Assembly: GCA_021781625.1 (NCBI GenBank)
Contig: JAJXWL010000104.1
Coordinates: forward strand, 1-5,257
Length of the DNA: 5,257 bases
Reading direction: 5' to 3'
Source: a bacterium
GTDB lineage: Bacteria > Spirochaetota > Spirochaetia > JABEVK01
A model generated the notes under the pieces. That model was not told the DNA's origin, made no database searches, and worked only from the letters and a program-made list of their open reading frames with translations. Both the position numbers and the translations under genes were made by a program. The number at the start of each line of letters is the position of its first letter. The first letter of the stretch is position 1. Positions 1 through 5,257 of this stretch are shown piece after piece.

Positions 1-843
1 GTGAATTTCGTAGAGTTAGTTTCTCCCTTAGGCGTCGACCTTTCGGGGCTTCTCGAAAAAGCCAAGGCTTTAAAAGCAGGGGGGGTTGAGTTTGTCAACT
101 TTCCCGATGGGCCTCGGGCCAGTGCCAGGCTTTCAGCTTTGGTTGCCGCCGTGGAAGTGGCCAGAGCAACGGGTCTAGAAAGCGTATTACACATGGCTTG
201 CCGAGACAAGAATTTGATTGGACTGCAAGGGGACTTATTTGGTTATCATGCCGCTGGGTTGCGCAATGTCCTGTTGGTGACGGGCGACCCGCCGAAGGTC
301 GGTAAGTACCCCCATGTGACAGGTGTGTTCGACACGGACGCCGTGGGGTTGACCCGCATTGTCCGCCGGTTTAACGCCGGTGTAGATATGGGCGGTGAAG
401 AGTTGCCCACCCCGACGGCGTTTGTTCATGGGACTGGGGTAAACCCGGCGTTTCCCGTTCCTGAAAAAGAACTGGAGCGAGCGCAACACAAGGCCGAAGC
501 CGGGACAGAATATTTTATCACCCAACCAGTTTGGGATGTCGACCAACTAGAACGATTTTTAGATGAACTTCAAAAATTGGGTAAGCCCGTCATCTTAGGA
601 GTCTGGCCGCTGGCCAGTTACCGAAATGCCGTGTTCTTAGCCAGTGAAGTCCCTGGAGTCGTCATACCCCCCGCCATTTTAACGCGCATGGAACGACACA
701 CGGACAAAGAAACCGCCCGAGCGGATGGCATAGCGATAAGCCGGGAAATCATTCAACGGCTGAGGTCTCGCGTTCAAGGAATCCAAGTCAGTCCCCCCTT
801 TGGTAACGTTCGAACGGCTCTTGACGTGGTGGCGGACTGGTAA
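1..843 (+). CDS. 5,10-methylenetetrahydrofolate reductase domain, probably the C-terminal part of a YitJ-like bifunctional homocysteine S-methyltransferase/MTHFR (5' end outside window)
   Basis: This domain reduces 5,10-methylene-THF to 5-methyl-THF with bound FAD in the cytoplasm, supplying methyl groups for methionine synthesis. The 280 visible residues span a MetF-type TIM barrel. By recalled alignment to E. coli MetF, Glu5 matches catalytic Glu28, Asp96 in VTGDPP (93-98) matches Asp120, and Gln175 in TQPVWD (174-179) matches Gln183. The block CRDKNLIGLQ (67-76) and the segment WPLASYRNAVFLASEVPG (202-219) resemble the reductase half of B. subtilis YitJ-type fusions more than stand-alone MetF. 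The frame is open at base 1 and homology starts at once with no N-terminal leader, so the GTG at position 1 is probably an internal Val codon and a methyltransferase domain probably lies upstream. The TAA stop is intact. A stand-alone MetF starting at or just before position 1 is the alternative. The family call is firm; the fusion is inferred. Confidence 0.9.
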   Translation: MNFVELVSPLGVDLSGLLEKAKALKAGGVEFVNFPDGPRASARLSALVAAVEVARATGLESVLHMACRDKNLIGLQGDLFGYHAAGLRNVLLVTGDPPKVGKYPHVTGVFDTDAVGLTRIVRRFNAGVDMGGEELPTPTAFVHGTGVNPAFPVPEKELERAQHKAEAGTEYFITQPVWDVDQLERFLDELQKLGKPVILGVWPLASYRNAVFLASEVPGVVIPPAILTRMERHTDKETARADGIAISREIIQRLRSRVQGIQVSPPFGNVRTALDVVADW

Positions 844-889
844 AAGCTCTGAGAGAGGCTCTTGTCATCTGTTGAGGACCTTTGGCCGG

Positions 890-1564
890 TTAGTCTAGTT
901 GGCGGTTCAACGAAATCGTGTTTCCTACGATTTTACCGCGTTGGAAAGATTCGCCGTGTACTCGACGCTTGATTCTATGGGGTTTGGTCGGACCGTGCTT
1001 AGTCGCGATATGTTCGCTGTTTTCGCGGTCAGTCACTTGTTCCATTTGGACGATGAGCGCGGTGGAGGTGCCCTCTGCAGAAGATCCCTCAGCGGCGGGA
1101 GTTTGGTCTTGTTGCGCTTGGAGCCTTTGCCACAGCCGATTCACCACACCACGTCGAAAACTTTCTAAGTGTAAGTCGGGCCCATTGTGCATCCTCCCCA
1201 AAAAAATAATGAGCGGGTGTAGGTACGAAAATAACGCCTGGGCACTGGCAATATTCACTTCACGACCAATTAAAAGAATTTGACCTTCGCCGGTGCGGAG
1301 GGGGCGTGTGAAGGTGGCTTTTGAAATCACACTGATCAAATCAGATTCCCAGGGTCTGAGACGTTGTTTGACTAACAGAGTTTCTTCATGGGTGGAGAGT
1401 TGCTCTTGTTCGACGTCAGCTAAGGTCATTCCCCAGCGAGCGAGAAGAACTCTAGCCTTTTCTAGCGCCGCAGCGGCTTCGGCTTCACTGGGTGAACTCC
1501 CCAAAGCCAGTAATTTTCGGACTTTATCGAGAATAGCTTCGCTGGGTCTTTCTTGGTTCGTCAA
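890..1564 (-). CDS. DUF2786 domain protein of unknown function (TTG start)
   Basis: The function is not known. The 224-residue product opens with a DUF2786-like helical region (about 10-47, ILDKVRKLLALG then SEAEAAAALEKARVLLARWGM), as is usual for this family. A second region (about 65-150) carries LLIGREVNIASAQALFSYL and ESFRRGVVNRLWQRL, like the domain that commonly follows DUF2786. A low-complexity Gln/Ala/Ser linker (about 150-168) leads to a C-terminal FQRGKIVGNTISLNRQL motif, resembling the F-x-x-G...I-x-L ending of many family members, so the protein looks complete. There is no signal peptide or membrane segment, so it is probably cytoplasmic. The start is TTG: AAGGA lies 8 nt upstream and an in-frame stop lies a few codons before it, with no ATG or GTG between. 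It is the last gene of the leftward ilvY cluster and converges on the MTHFR gene. Family members are common in phages and bacteria, and some have been suggested to act on nucleic acid, but nothing here proves that. Confidence 0.8.
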   Translation of the reverse strand: MTNQERPSEAILDKVRKLLALGSSPSEAEAAAALEKARVLLARWGMTLADVEQEQLSTHEETLLVKQRLRPWESDLISVISKATFTRPLRTGEGQILLIGREVNIASAQALFSYLHPLIIFLGRMHNGPDLHLESFRRGVVNRLWQRLQAQQDQTPAAEGSSAEGTSTALIVQMEQVTDRENSEHIATKHGPTKPHRIKRRVHGESFQRGKIVGNTISLNRQLD

Positions 1565-1572
1565 AGAATTTT

Positions 1573-1577
1573 TCCTT
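1573..1577 (-). promoter_or_regulatory. Ribosome binding site of the DUF2786 gene
   Basis: The minus strand reads AAAAAGGAAAAATTCT immediately before TTG. The AAGGA core is 8 nt from the TTG, which supports this non-ATG start. An in-frame TAA at 1589-1591 rules out an extended upstream start. Confidence 0.7.
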
Positions 1578-1600
1578 TTTAAAAGAGGTTAAAGGTTCGT

Positions 1601-2518
1601 TTAAGGTAAACGATCTAAAAGGCGCCGAGCTTGGTGAGCCTCGTCAGTGGTATTGTCCAACGTAAGAGCTTGCAAAAGGGTGCTTTTCGCTTGTTCCTCG
1701 TTGTGGAGAGCATCGAAGTAGAGGGCTCCTAAGGTGACGAGAAGGGTTTGGTGAAGGTGAGGAAAAGCTTGAGCCCGAGAGGCTAACTTCGAGAGTTTTT
1801 GGGCTTCAATCGCCCAGTCCACTGTTTTCGACCACGAGTCGGTTAGGGCCGTGTACTCGTCCCAAAGCCGGTACCGGTCTCCAAGCCCACCAGAAGCCGG
1901 GTCGAGCCTAGAGAGGGCTTGGGGAAGGGCAGCATAAACACGGGCCTGCGCTACCTTGTCACGTTCAGCCTCATGGTACAGGGCATCCAGAGCTTTGAGC
2001 TTATCAGCAGTAGTTGTAGAGGAAGTTACAGCTTTTTGAAGGGTTTCCAGGCGGGCTTGCTGGGGACTCAAAGCCTGAAGTGCGGCAAGGAAAGCCTCAG
2101 CTCCGCCAGGGTGATATCCTGTAAAACGACCAAAAGGAAGGCCTTGGGGAGAGATTAAAATGACTTCGGGCAGACTGGTGACACCCAAGTTGGCAGCCAA
2201 TTCTAAGTCAGCTTCTGGGGCCTGCTCTTCTTGTTGGGGAAAGGCGATTTGAAACCAGACAAAACTTTTGGCGGCAAGGGCAAACTGGGCATCGTCCAAG
2301 ACTTCAATTTTGAGCCGGAGTGCGGGCTGACACCAATTGCCGCCTGTAAATAGGACGGCGATCGGTTTCCCTTCTTTTAAGGCAAGCTGTTGTGCTGCCG
2401 CATAGGTGGGTTGCCACAGGTCGGGGCCAGATGAAAGACTCTGAGCTCCTAAACTTACGGACAGGCCCAGCAAGGCAAAAACGAAAAATGTTCGCACCAT
2501 TAGCGCAGTGTAACTCAT
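1601..2518 (-). CDS. Exported thioredoxin-fold protein with a degenerate active site (WCQPA instead of WCxxC) and a helical C-terminal region
   Basis: The ATG at 2518 (305 residues) is preferred. It lies 14 bp after the ilvY stop and puts a signal peptide at the N-terminus: a basic residue, a hydrophobic run FFVFALLGLSVSL, then a likely cleavage near LGA-QS (about residue 25). The mature protein should be periplasmic; there is no lipobox. Residues about 50-150 form a thioredoxin-like domain of the Thioredoxin_7 type: PIAVLFTGGNWC (53-63), a following helix with conserved spacing, and SLPEVILISPQG (115-126), which contains the expected cis-proline (Pro117). The usual second active-site cysteine is Ala66, and Cys63 is the only cysteine in the protein. 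Residues about 150-305 are mainly helical, and the last 40 resemble a TPR-like hairpin. An in-frame TTG at 2566 would overlap ilvY by 34 bp, but it has no ribosome site and would put 16 polar residues before the signal peptide. An ATG at 2500 is also possible. Confidence 0.8.
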   Translation of the reverse strand: MSYTALMVRTFFVFALLGLSVSLGAQSLSSGPDLWQPTYAAAQQLALKEGKPIAVLFTGGNWCQPALRLKIEVLDDAQFALAAKSFVWFQIAFPQQEEQAPEADLELAANLGVTSLPEVILISPQGLPFGRFTGYHPGGAEAFLAALQALSPQQARLETLQKAVTSSTTTADKLKALDALYHEAERDKVAQARVYAALPQALSRLDPASGGLGDRYRLWDEYTALTDSWSKTVDWAIEAQKLSKLASRAQAFPHLHQTLLVTLGALYFDALHNEEQAKSTLLQALTLDNTTDEAHQARRLLDRLP

Positions 2519-2532
2519 GGGGTTGAGTTGCG

Positions 2533-3426
2533 TCACGTCCCCGAGAGTGGCCGCTCCGATTTCCAAGAGCCAGTTGGGTAGGCGGCTTCTAAAACATTGG
2601 CCACCGCACGGCTAAAGCGAGGTGACCGGTCGTTCAGGGCAAAGCCGATTTCGTAATCGCCTAATTCGGGCAATGGAGGCAGTATCTCGATCCCCTCAGC
2701 AAACGGGCTGTTGTCCAAGACTATGCGAGGCACCAAGCCAAGACCTAACCCTAGCCGAGCCAAGGCCAAAATGGCTTCGTTGCCCGCTGTTTCGGCGGCG
2801 ACATTAGGCTTAAAGCTTCGAGTGCGGGCCCAACGATCAAACCGTTCCCGAGCTAAGCCTCGTCCAGGAAGGATGTAGTTTGCCTCTGACCAGGCAGGCC
2901 GTGGCGCTTCTTTTCCCGCGACAAAGACCAAAGGCGAGCGTTCAACAGAAAAGCTGGGTAAACCTCCCAGACCTTCTTCGGTCAAGGCCGCTAGGGCTAA
3001 GTCGACTTCATTGTTGTGCAAGGCCTCTTCGGCGTCAGCGGGGTCACCCGTTTGAATCGATAAGTGCAAGTCGGGATGACTATTGCGAAGCTGGGCGGCA
3101 AAGGGGGGTAAGATGGAATAACAGGCTGTCACAGAGGCCCAGACTCGAAGAGTCCCGCGCAAACGACCTTCCCAAGAGGCGAGAGTTTGTTGAAGCGTCT
3201 CTTTTTGTCGCAGAGCTTCTCGGGCAAAATCCCCAAAAAGTCGGCCTTCTTCGGTTAAGGCGACCCTGCGGGTGTCCCGTTCAAAAAGTTGTGCCCCAGC
3301 TTCATCTTCGAGTCGTGCGACGATTCGACTAAGGGCTGAAGGGCTGGTATTGACTTGGGCGGCTGCTTTCGCGAAGTGCAACGTTCGCGCTAAGGCCAAA
3401 AAGGCGGTCAATTCAAAGAAATCCAT
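2533..3426 (-). CDS. ilvY: LysR-type transcriptional activator IlvY, divergent from ilvC
   Basis: IlvY activates ilvC when acetolactate or acetohydroxybutyrate, the substrates of IlvC, bind it (known for E. coli). The 297-residue product has the LysR layout. An N-terminal winged helix-turn-helix covers about 1-60, with the recognition region HFAKAAAQVNTSPSALSRIV (17-36). A linker helix runs about 65-90, and a two-lobed effector domain covers about 91-290. Effector-domain blocks closely follow E. coli IlvY as recalled: SVTACYSILPP (98-108, SVTAAYSHLPP in E. coli), TGDPADA (126-132) and GLVPRIVLDNSP (230-241, near LLPEVVLENSP). The divergent ilvC neighbour confirms the assignment. The ATG at 3426 is chosen because AGGAG lies 5 nt upstream; two in-frame GTG codons just before it sit too close to that site. 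The thioredoxin-like gene starts 14 bp after the stop, so the two are probably co-transcribed. Autoregulation from the shared intergenic region is likely but inferred. Confidence 0.92.
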   Translation of the reverse strand: MDFFELTAFLALARTLHFAKAAAQVNTSPSALSRIVARLEDEAGAQLFERDTRRVALTEEGRLFGDFAREALRQKETLQQTLASWEGRLRGTLRVWASVTACYSILPPFAAQLRNSHPDLHLSIQTGDPADAEEALHNNEVDLALAALTEEGLGGLPSFSVERSPLVFVAGKEAPRPAWSEANYILPGRGLARERFDRWARTRSFKPNVAAETAGNEAILALARLGLGLGLVPRIVLDNSPFAEGIEILPPLPELGDYEIGFALNDRSPRFSRAVANVLEAAYPTGSWKSERPLSGT

Positions 3427-3431
3427 CACCA

Positions 3432-3436
3432 CTCCT
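3432..3436 (-). promoter_or_regulatory. Ribosome binding site of ilvY
   Basis: AGGAG on the minus strand lies 5 nt before the ATG at 3426. It favours that ATG over the in-frame GTG codons at 3432 and 3429; the GTG at 3432 overlaps the site itself. Confidence 0.75.
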
Positions 3437-3441
3437 AATTA

Positions 3442-3469
3442 TGCAAGTTTTTGCAATAGATAACTGCAA
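3442..3469. promoter_or_regulatory. Putative IlvY operator 1: three TGCAA half-sites forming two overlapping dyads
   Basis: TGCAA occurs at 3442-3446, 3452-3456 and 3465-3469. With their flanks they form two inverted repeats sharing the middle arm: TGCAA-N4-TTGCA (3442-3455) and TTGCA-N9-TGCAA (3451-3469). LysR regulators bind imperfect dyads between divergent promoters, and E. coli IlvY uses two operators in the equivalent gap. Assignment to IlvY rests on position and symmetry. Confidence 0.5.
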
Positions 3470-3478
3470 ATACTTCAC

Positions 3479-3508
3479 TTTACGCAATAGTAGCGAATGG
3501 GCTATAAC
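3479..3508 (+). promoter_or_regulatory. Putative sigma70-type promoter of ilvC
   Basis: A -10-like TATAAC lies at 3503-3508. A weak -35-like TTTACG lies at 3479-3484 with an 18-bp spacer. A poor -35 is what an activator-dependent promoter would show. Transcription would begin near 3514-3516, leaving a leader of only 10-12 nt that starts at the Shine-Dalgarno sequence. The call rests on sequence resemblance only. Confidence 0.45.
3483..3495. promoter_or_regulatory. Putative IlvY operator 2 near the ilvC -35
   Basis: CGCAATAGTAGCG is an imperfect dyad (CGC-N7-GCG). Its GCAATAG (3484-3490) exactly repeats 3453-3459 of operator 1 at a distance of 31 bp, about three helical turns. It adjoins the presumed -35 element, where an activator contacting RNA polymerase would be expected. 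Confidence 0.35.
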
Positions 3509-3514
3509 TGTGCC

Positions 3515-3520
3515 AAGGAG
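3515..3520 (+). promoter_or_regulatory. Ribosome binding site of ilvC
   Basis: AAGGAG lies 5 nt before the ATG at 3526. A short out-of-frame ATG-TTA-TGA overlaps this spacer but is only two codons long. Confidence 0.8.
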
Positions 3521-3525
3521 ATGTT

Positions 3526-4995
3526 ATGAACTATTTCAATACACTCAGCCTTCGCCAACAGTTGCTTCAGCTGGGCGTTTGCCGTTTTATGGATAAAGCA
3601 GAGTTCACCGATGGAGTGAATGTCCTGAAAGGAAAAAAGATTGTCATCGTGGGCGCCGGAGCCCAAGGTCTTCATCAGGGACTTAACCTGCGCGATTCTG
3701 GCCTGGATGTAAGTTATGCCTTACGCAAAGAAGCGATCACAGAAAAGCGTGCCAGTTGGAAAAATGCGACAGATAACGGCTTTAAAGTCGGAACTTACGA
3801 AGAACTGATTCCTGGTGCCGATGTCGTAGGAAACCTTACTCCCGATAAACAACATAGTAATGTGATTGCCGCCGTTCAGCCTTTGATGAAAAAAGGCTCG
3901 GTACTGTGGTACAGCCATGGTTTTAACATTGTGGAAGAAGGAATGCAGATCCGTAAAGATATTACGGTCGTCATGATGGCTCCGAAGGGACCTGGTTCCG
4001 AAGTTCGCGAAGAATACAAACGCGGCTTTGGGATTCCTACCCTGATCGCTGTTCACCCCGAAAATGATGCTGAGGGCAAGGGCTTGGCGTTTGCCAAGGC
4101 TTTGGCGAGCGGCACCGGTGGTGATCGTGCCGGTGTCCTTCAATCCAGTTTTGTCGCGGAAGTTAAGTCTGACCTGATGGGTGAACAGACAATACTGTGT
4201 GGTATGTTGCAGACAGGCTCGCTCTTGTGCTTTGACAAAATGGTTGAGAAGGGTGTCGATAAGTCTTGGGCCGCCAAGTTCATTCAGTACGGTTGGGAAA
4301 CCATCACCGAAGCCCTCAAGTTCGGCGGCATAAGCCTGATGATGGATCGTCTGTCCAACCCCGCCAAGATAAAGGCTTCTGAACTAGCGACTGAGTTGAA
4401 AAAGATCATGACCCCCCTGTACCAAAAACATCAGGATGATATCATCAGCGGAAAGTTCAGCTCGACGATGATGGACGACTGGAAAGCTGGCGACAAGGAT
4501 CTGTTGGCGTGGCGTGAAGCTACTGGTAAGACTGCTTTTGAACAAACTTCAGCTACCAGTGCCGCGATTAGCGAACAAGAATATTTTGACAAGGGTATCT
4601 TGATGGTGGCAATGGTTAAGGCCGGTGTGGAATTGGCTTTTGAAACCATGACAGCGGCCGGAATGAAACCCGAAAGCGCCTACTATGAATCGCTTCATGA
4701 AGTTCCGTTGATTGCCAACCTGATTGCTCGTAAAAAACTTTATGAAATGAACAAGGTGATTTCCGATACGGCTGAATACGGTTGCTACCTCTTCGATAAT
4801 GCTTGCCGACCCCTGTTGGGTGACTTTATGAAGGGTGTGGATACGGACGTGATTGGCAAAGGCCTTCCTGTTAAGGATGCGCATGTGCCGAATGCTGTGC
4901 TCAACCAGGTGAATGATGAGATTCGTAATCATCCTGTGGAAGTGGTGGGAAAGAAATTGCGGGCGTATATGACCGCCATGAAGGCCATCATCTAA
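3526..4995 (+). CDS. ilvC: Ketol-acid reductoisomerase (NADP+), class II (long form)
   Basis: IlvC isomerises and reduces 2-acetolactate or 2-aceto-2-hydroxybutyrate to the dihydroxy acids, using Mg2+ and NADPH; it is the second common step of valine, leucine and isoleucine synthesis, in the cytoplasm. At 489 residues it matches the long E. coli/plant class (E. coli about 491) and not the roughly 330-residue class I form. The N-terminal Rossmann domain carries GAGAQG (43-48). Arg67, Arg75 and Ser77 correspond to the E. coli NADPH-phosphate contacts, and His131 lies in YSHGFN. The duplicated knotted helical part supplies metal and substrate ligands Asp216 and Glu220 (KSDLMGEQ), Glu388 and Glu392 (YYESLHE) and Ser413 (ISDTAEYG). 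All expected catalytic residues are present, so the enzyme should be active. The ATG is supported by AAGGAG 5 nt upstream and by the [13 protein letters not shown] start, near-identical to E. coli. ilvB/N are not adjacent. Divergent ilvY is the likely activator. Confidence 0.98.
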   Translation: MNYFNTLSLRQQLLQLGVCRFMDKAEFTDGVNVLKGKKIVIVGAGAQGLHQGLNLRDSGLDVSYALRKEAITEKRASWKNATDNGFKVGTYEELIPGADVVGNLTPDKQHSNVIAAVQPLMKKGSVLWYSHGFNIVEEGMQIRKDITVVMMAPKGPGSEVREEYKRGFGIPTLIAVHPENDAEGKGLAFAKALASGTGGDRAGVLQSSFVAEVKSDLMGEQTILCGMLQTGSLLCFDKMVEKGVDKSWAAKFIQYGWETITEALKFGGISLMMDRLSNPAKIKASELATELKKIMTPLYQKHQDDIISGKFSSTMMDDWKAGDKDLLAWREATGKTAFEQTSATSAAISEQEYFDKGILMVAMVKAGVELAFETMTAAGMKPESAYYESLHEVPLIANLIARKKLYEMNKVISDTAEYGCYLFDNACRPLLGDFMKGVDTDVIGKGLPVKDAHVPNAVLNQVNDEIRNHPVEVVGKKLRAYMTAMKAII

Positions 4996-5122
4996 GAAAC
5001 TAGGATCTCGCCGTTCTGGCGTCGTCTCACCCCTCGTTCCGTGCTCACGTGGCTAAGGCCACGCTGTGCGCGTCACGTCGGGGATTCGACTTAGCCAGAA
5101 CGACGATCTCCGTCGTTTCTTA
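4993..5122 (+). repeat. Long imperfect palindrome beginning at the ilvC stop codon
   Basis: The segment can fold into one long interrupted hairpin. Paired blocks from outside in are: 4993-5000 (TAAGAAAC) with 5115-5122 (GTTTCTTA), 5012-5020 (CGTTCTGGC) with 5094-5102 (GCCAGAACG), 5021-5024 (GTCG) with 5087-5090, 5030-5033 (CCCC) with 5080-5083 (GGGG), and 5048-5053 (CGTGGC) with 5058-5063 (GCCACG) around a TAAG loop. The outermost arm includes the ilvC TAA. As RNA it would lie directly behind the ribosome's stop and could end transcription or protect the ilvC mRNA 3' end; that role is inferred. Confidence 0.75.
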
Positions 5123-5136
5123 AGTTGGAAACGAAA
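5018..5136. repeat. Tandem direct repeat, copy 1 (119-bp unit)
   Basis: The unit runs from GGCGTCGTCTCACC to ACGAAA. Its first 111 bases (5018-5128) are identical to 5137-5247. The last eight differ from copy 2 at three positions (5129, 5130 and 5136). It contains the inner hairpin CGTGGC-TAAG-GCCACG and a second hairpin near its right end. No plausible gene lies in it: an open frame exists but has no start codon. Confidence 0.95.
5099..5119 (+). terminator. Possible Rho-independent-type terminator hairpin downstream of ilvC
   Basis: AACGACG (5099-5105) and CGTCGTT (5111-5117) form a perfect 7-bp stem with the 5-nt loop ATCTC, followed by TCTT. The T-tract is short and interrupted, so termination may be weak. 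The same hairpin recurs in copy 2 at 5218-5236. It competes with the larger dyad for the same bases. Confidence 0.35.
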
Positions 5137-5255
5137 GGCGTCGTCTCACCCCTCGTTCCGTGCTCACGTGGCTAAGGCCACGCTGTGCGCGTCACGTCGG
5201 GGATTCGACTTAGCCAGAACGACGATCTCCGTCGTTTCTTAAGTTGGTTACGAAG
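5137..5255. repeat. Tandem direct repeat, copy 2 (119-bp unit)
   Basis: This copy follows copy 1 with no spacer and is identical to it over 111 bp. Its left flank differs from that of copy 1: the outer arm GAAACGA (5128-5134) can pair with TCGTTTC (5232-5238), giving a shorter dyad. The GG at 5256-5257 matches the first two bases of a unit, so a third copy may begin where the window ends. Confidence 0.93.
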
Positions 5256-5257
5256 GG

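Noticed and set aside
844..889. Bidirectional terminator between the convergent MTHFR and DUF2786 genes
   Set aside because: Only weak 4-bp pairings (AGAG/CTCT) are present, with no T-tract on either strand.
2519..2566. Upstream TTG start of the thioredoxin-like gene, overlapping ilvY by 34 bp
   Set aside because: It has no Shine-Dalgarno sequence and would place 16 non-signal residues before a clear signal peptide; the ATG at 2518 fits better.
2880..3332. 150-codon plus-strand open frame opposite ilvY
   Set aside because: It is antisense to a well-supported LysR gene, is rich in Arg/Leu with no recognisable domain, and behaves as a shadow frame.
3721..4143. 140-codon minus-strand open frame opposite ilvC
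   Set aside because: It is the antisense shadow of a highly conserved gene, with no ribosome site or recognisable domain.
5080..5092. tRNA-like T-loop (GGGGATTCGACTT)
   Set aside because: Although TTCGA resembles a T-loop, GGGGA has no complementary strand after the loop, and no acceptor stem, D-arm or anticodon arm fits around it.
5018..5123. Open frame through repeat copy 1 (in-frame from 5019 to the TAA at 5121)
   Set aside because: There is no ATG, GTG or TTG start between the preceding stop (5001) and the open stretch, no ribosome site, and the 119-bp period shifts copy 2 into another frame.
5018..5255. Integron attC sites, suggested by palindromic units of about 120 bp
   Set aside because: No RYYYAAC/GTTRRRY core pair is found, and the copies abut without gene cassettes between them.
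5018..5255. CRISPR array
   Set aside because: The repeat unit is far too long and there are no unique spacers.

Overview
The window holds five protein-coding genes and ends in a non-coding tandem repeat. The species cannot be named from the sequence. Good Shine-Dalgarno sites, GTG/TTG starts, an exported thioredoxin-like protein and an ilvY-ilvC divergon point to a Gram-negative-type bacterium of moderate G+C. The thioredoxin-like subtype recalls Verrucomicrobiota/PVC bacteria, but a spirochaete or a proteobacterium cannot be excluded.

Left (1-843, plus strand): the reading frame is open at the window edge. It encodes a methylenetetrahydrofolate reductase domain of the type fused to homocysteine S-methyltransferase (YitJ-like), so the visible part is probably the C-terminal half of a larger methionine-synthesis enzyme. 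It converges on the next gene across a 46-bp gap with no convincing terminator.

Middle (890-3426, minus strand): three genes run leftward in tight order. The first is an IlvY-type LysR regulator. It is followed 14 bp later by an exported thioredoxin-fold protein that has lost the second cysteine of its CxxC motif, and 36 bp after that by a DUF2786 protein with a TTG start. The spacing suggests one operon led by ilvY.

Right (3427-4995): ilvY is divergent from a full-length class II ketol-acid reductoisomerase gene, ilvC, as in enterobacteria. The 99-bp gap carries repeated TGCAA-type half-sites and a plausible ilvC promoter. The arrangement implies that IlvY activates ilvC when acetohydroxy-acid substrates accumulate, as known in E. 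coli, controlling the second step of valine/isoleucine synthesis.

Far right (4993-5257): directly after ilvC lies a 119-bp unit repeated in tandem. The two copies are identical over 111 bp, and the array may continue past the window. Each unit is an extended imperfect palindrome. In the first copy the dyad reaches outward to the ilvC stop codon, giving a hairpin of about 130 nt. This is the least explained part of the window. No complete defence, mobile or otherwise new multi-gene system is visible.
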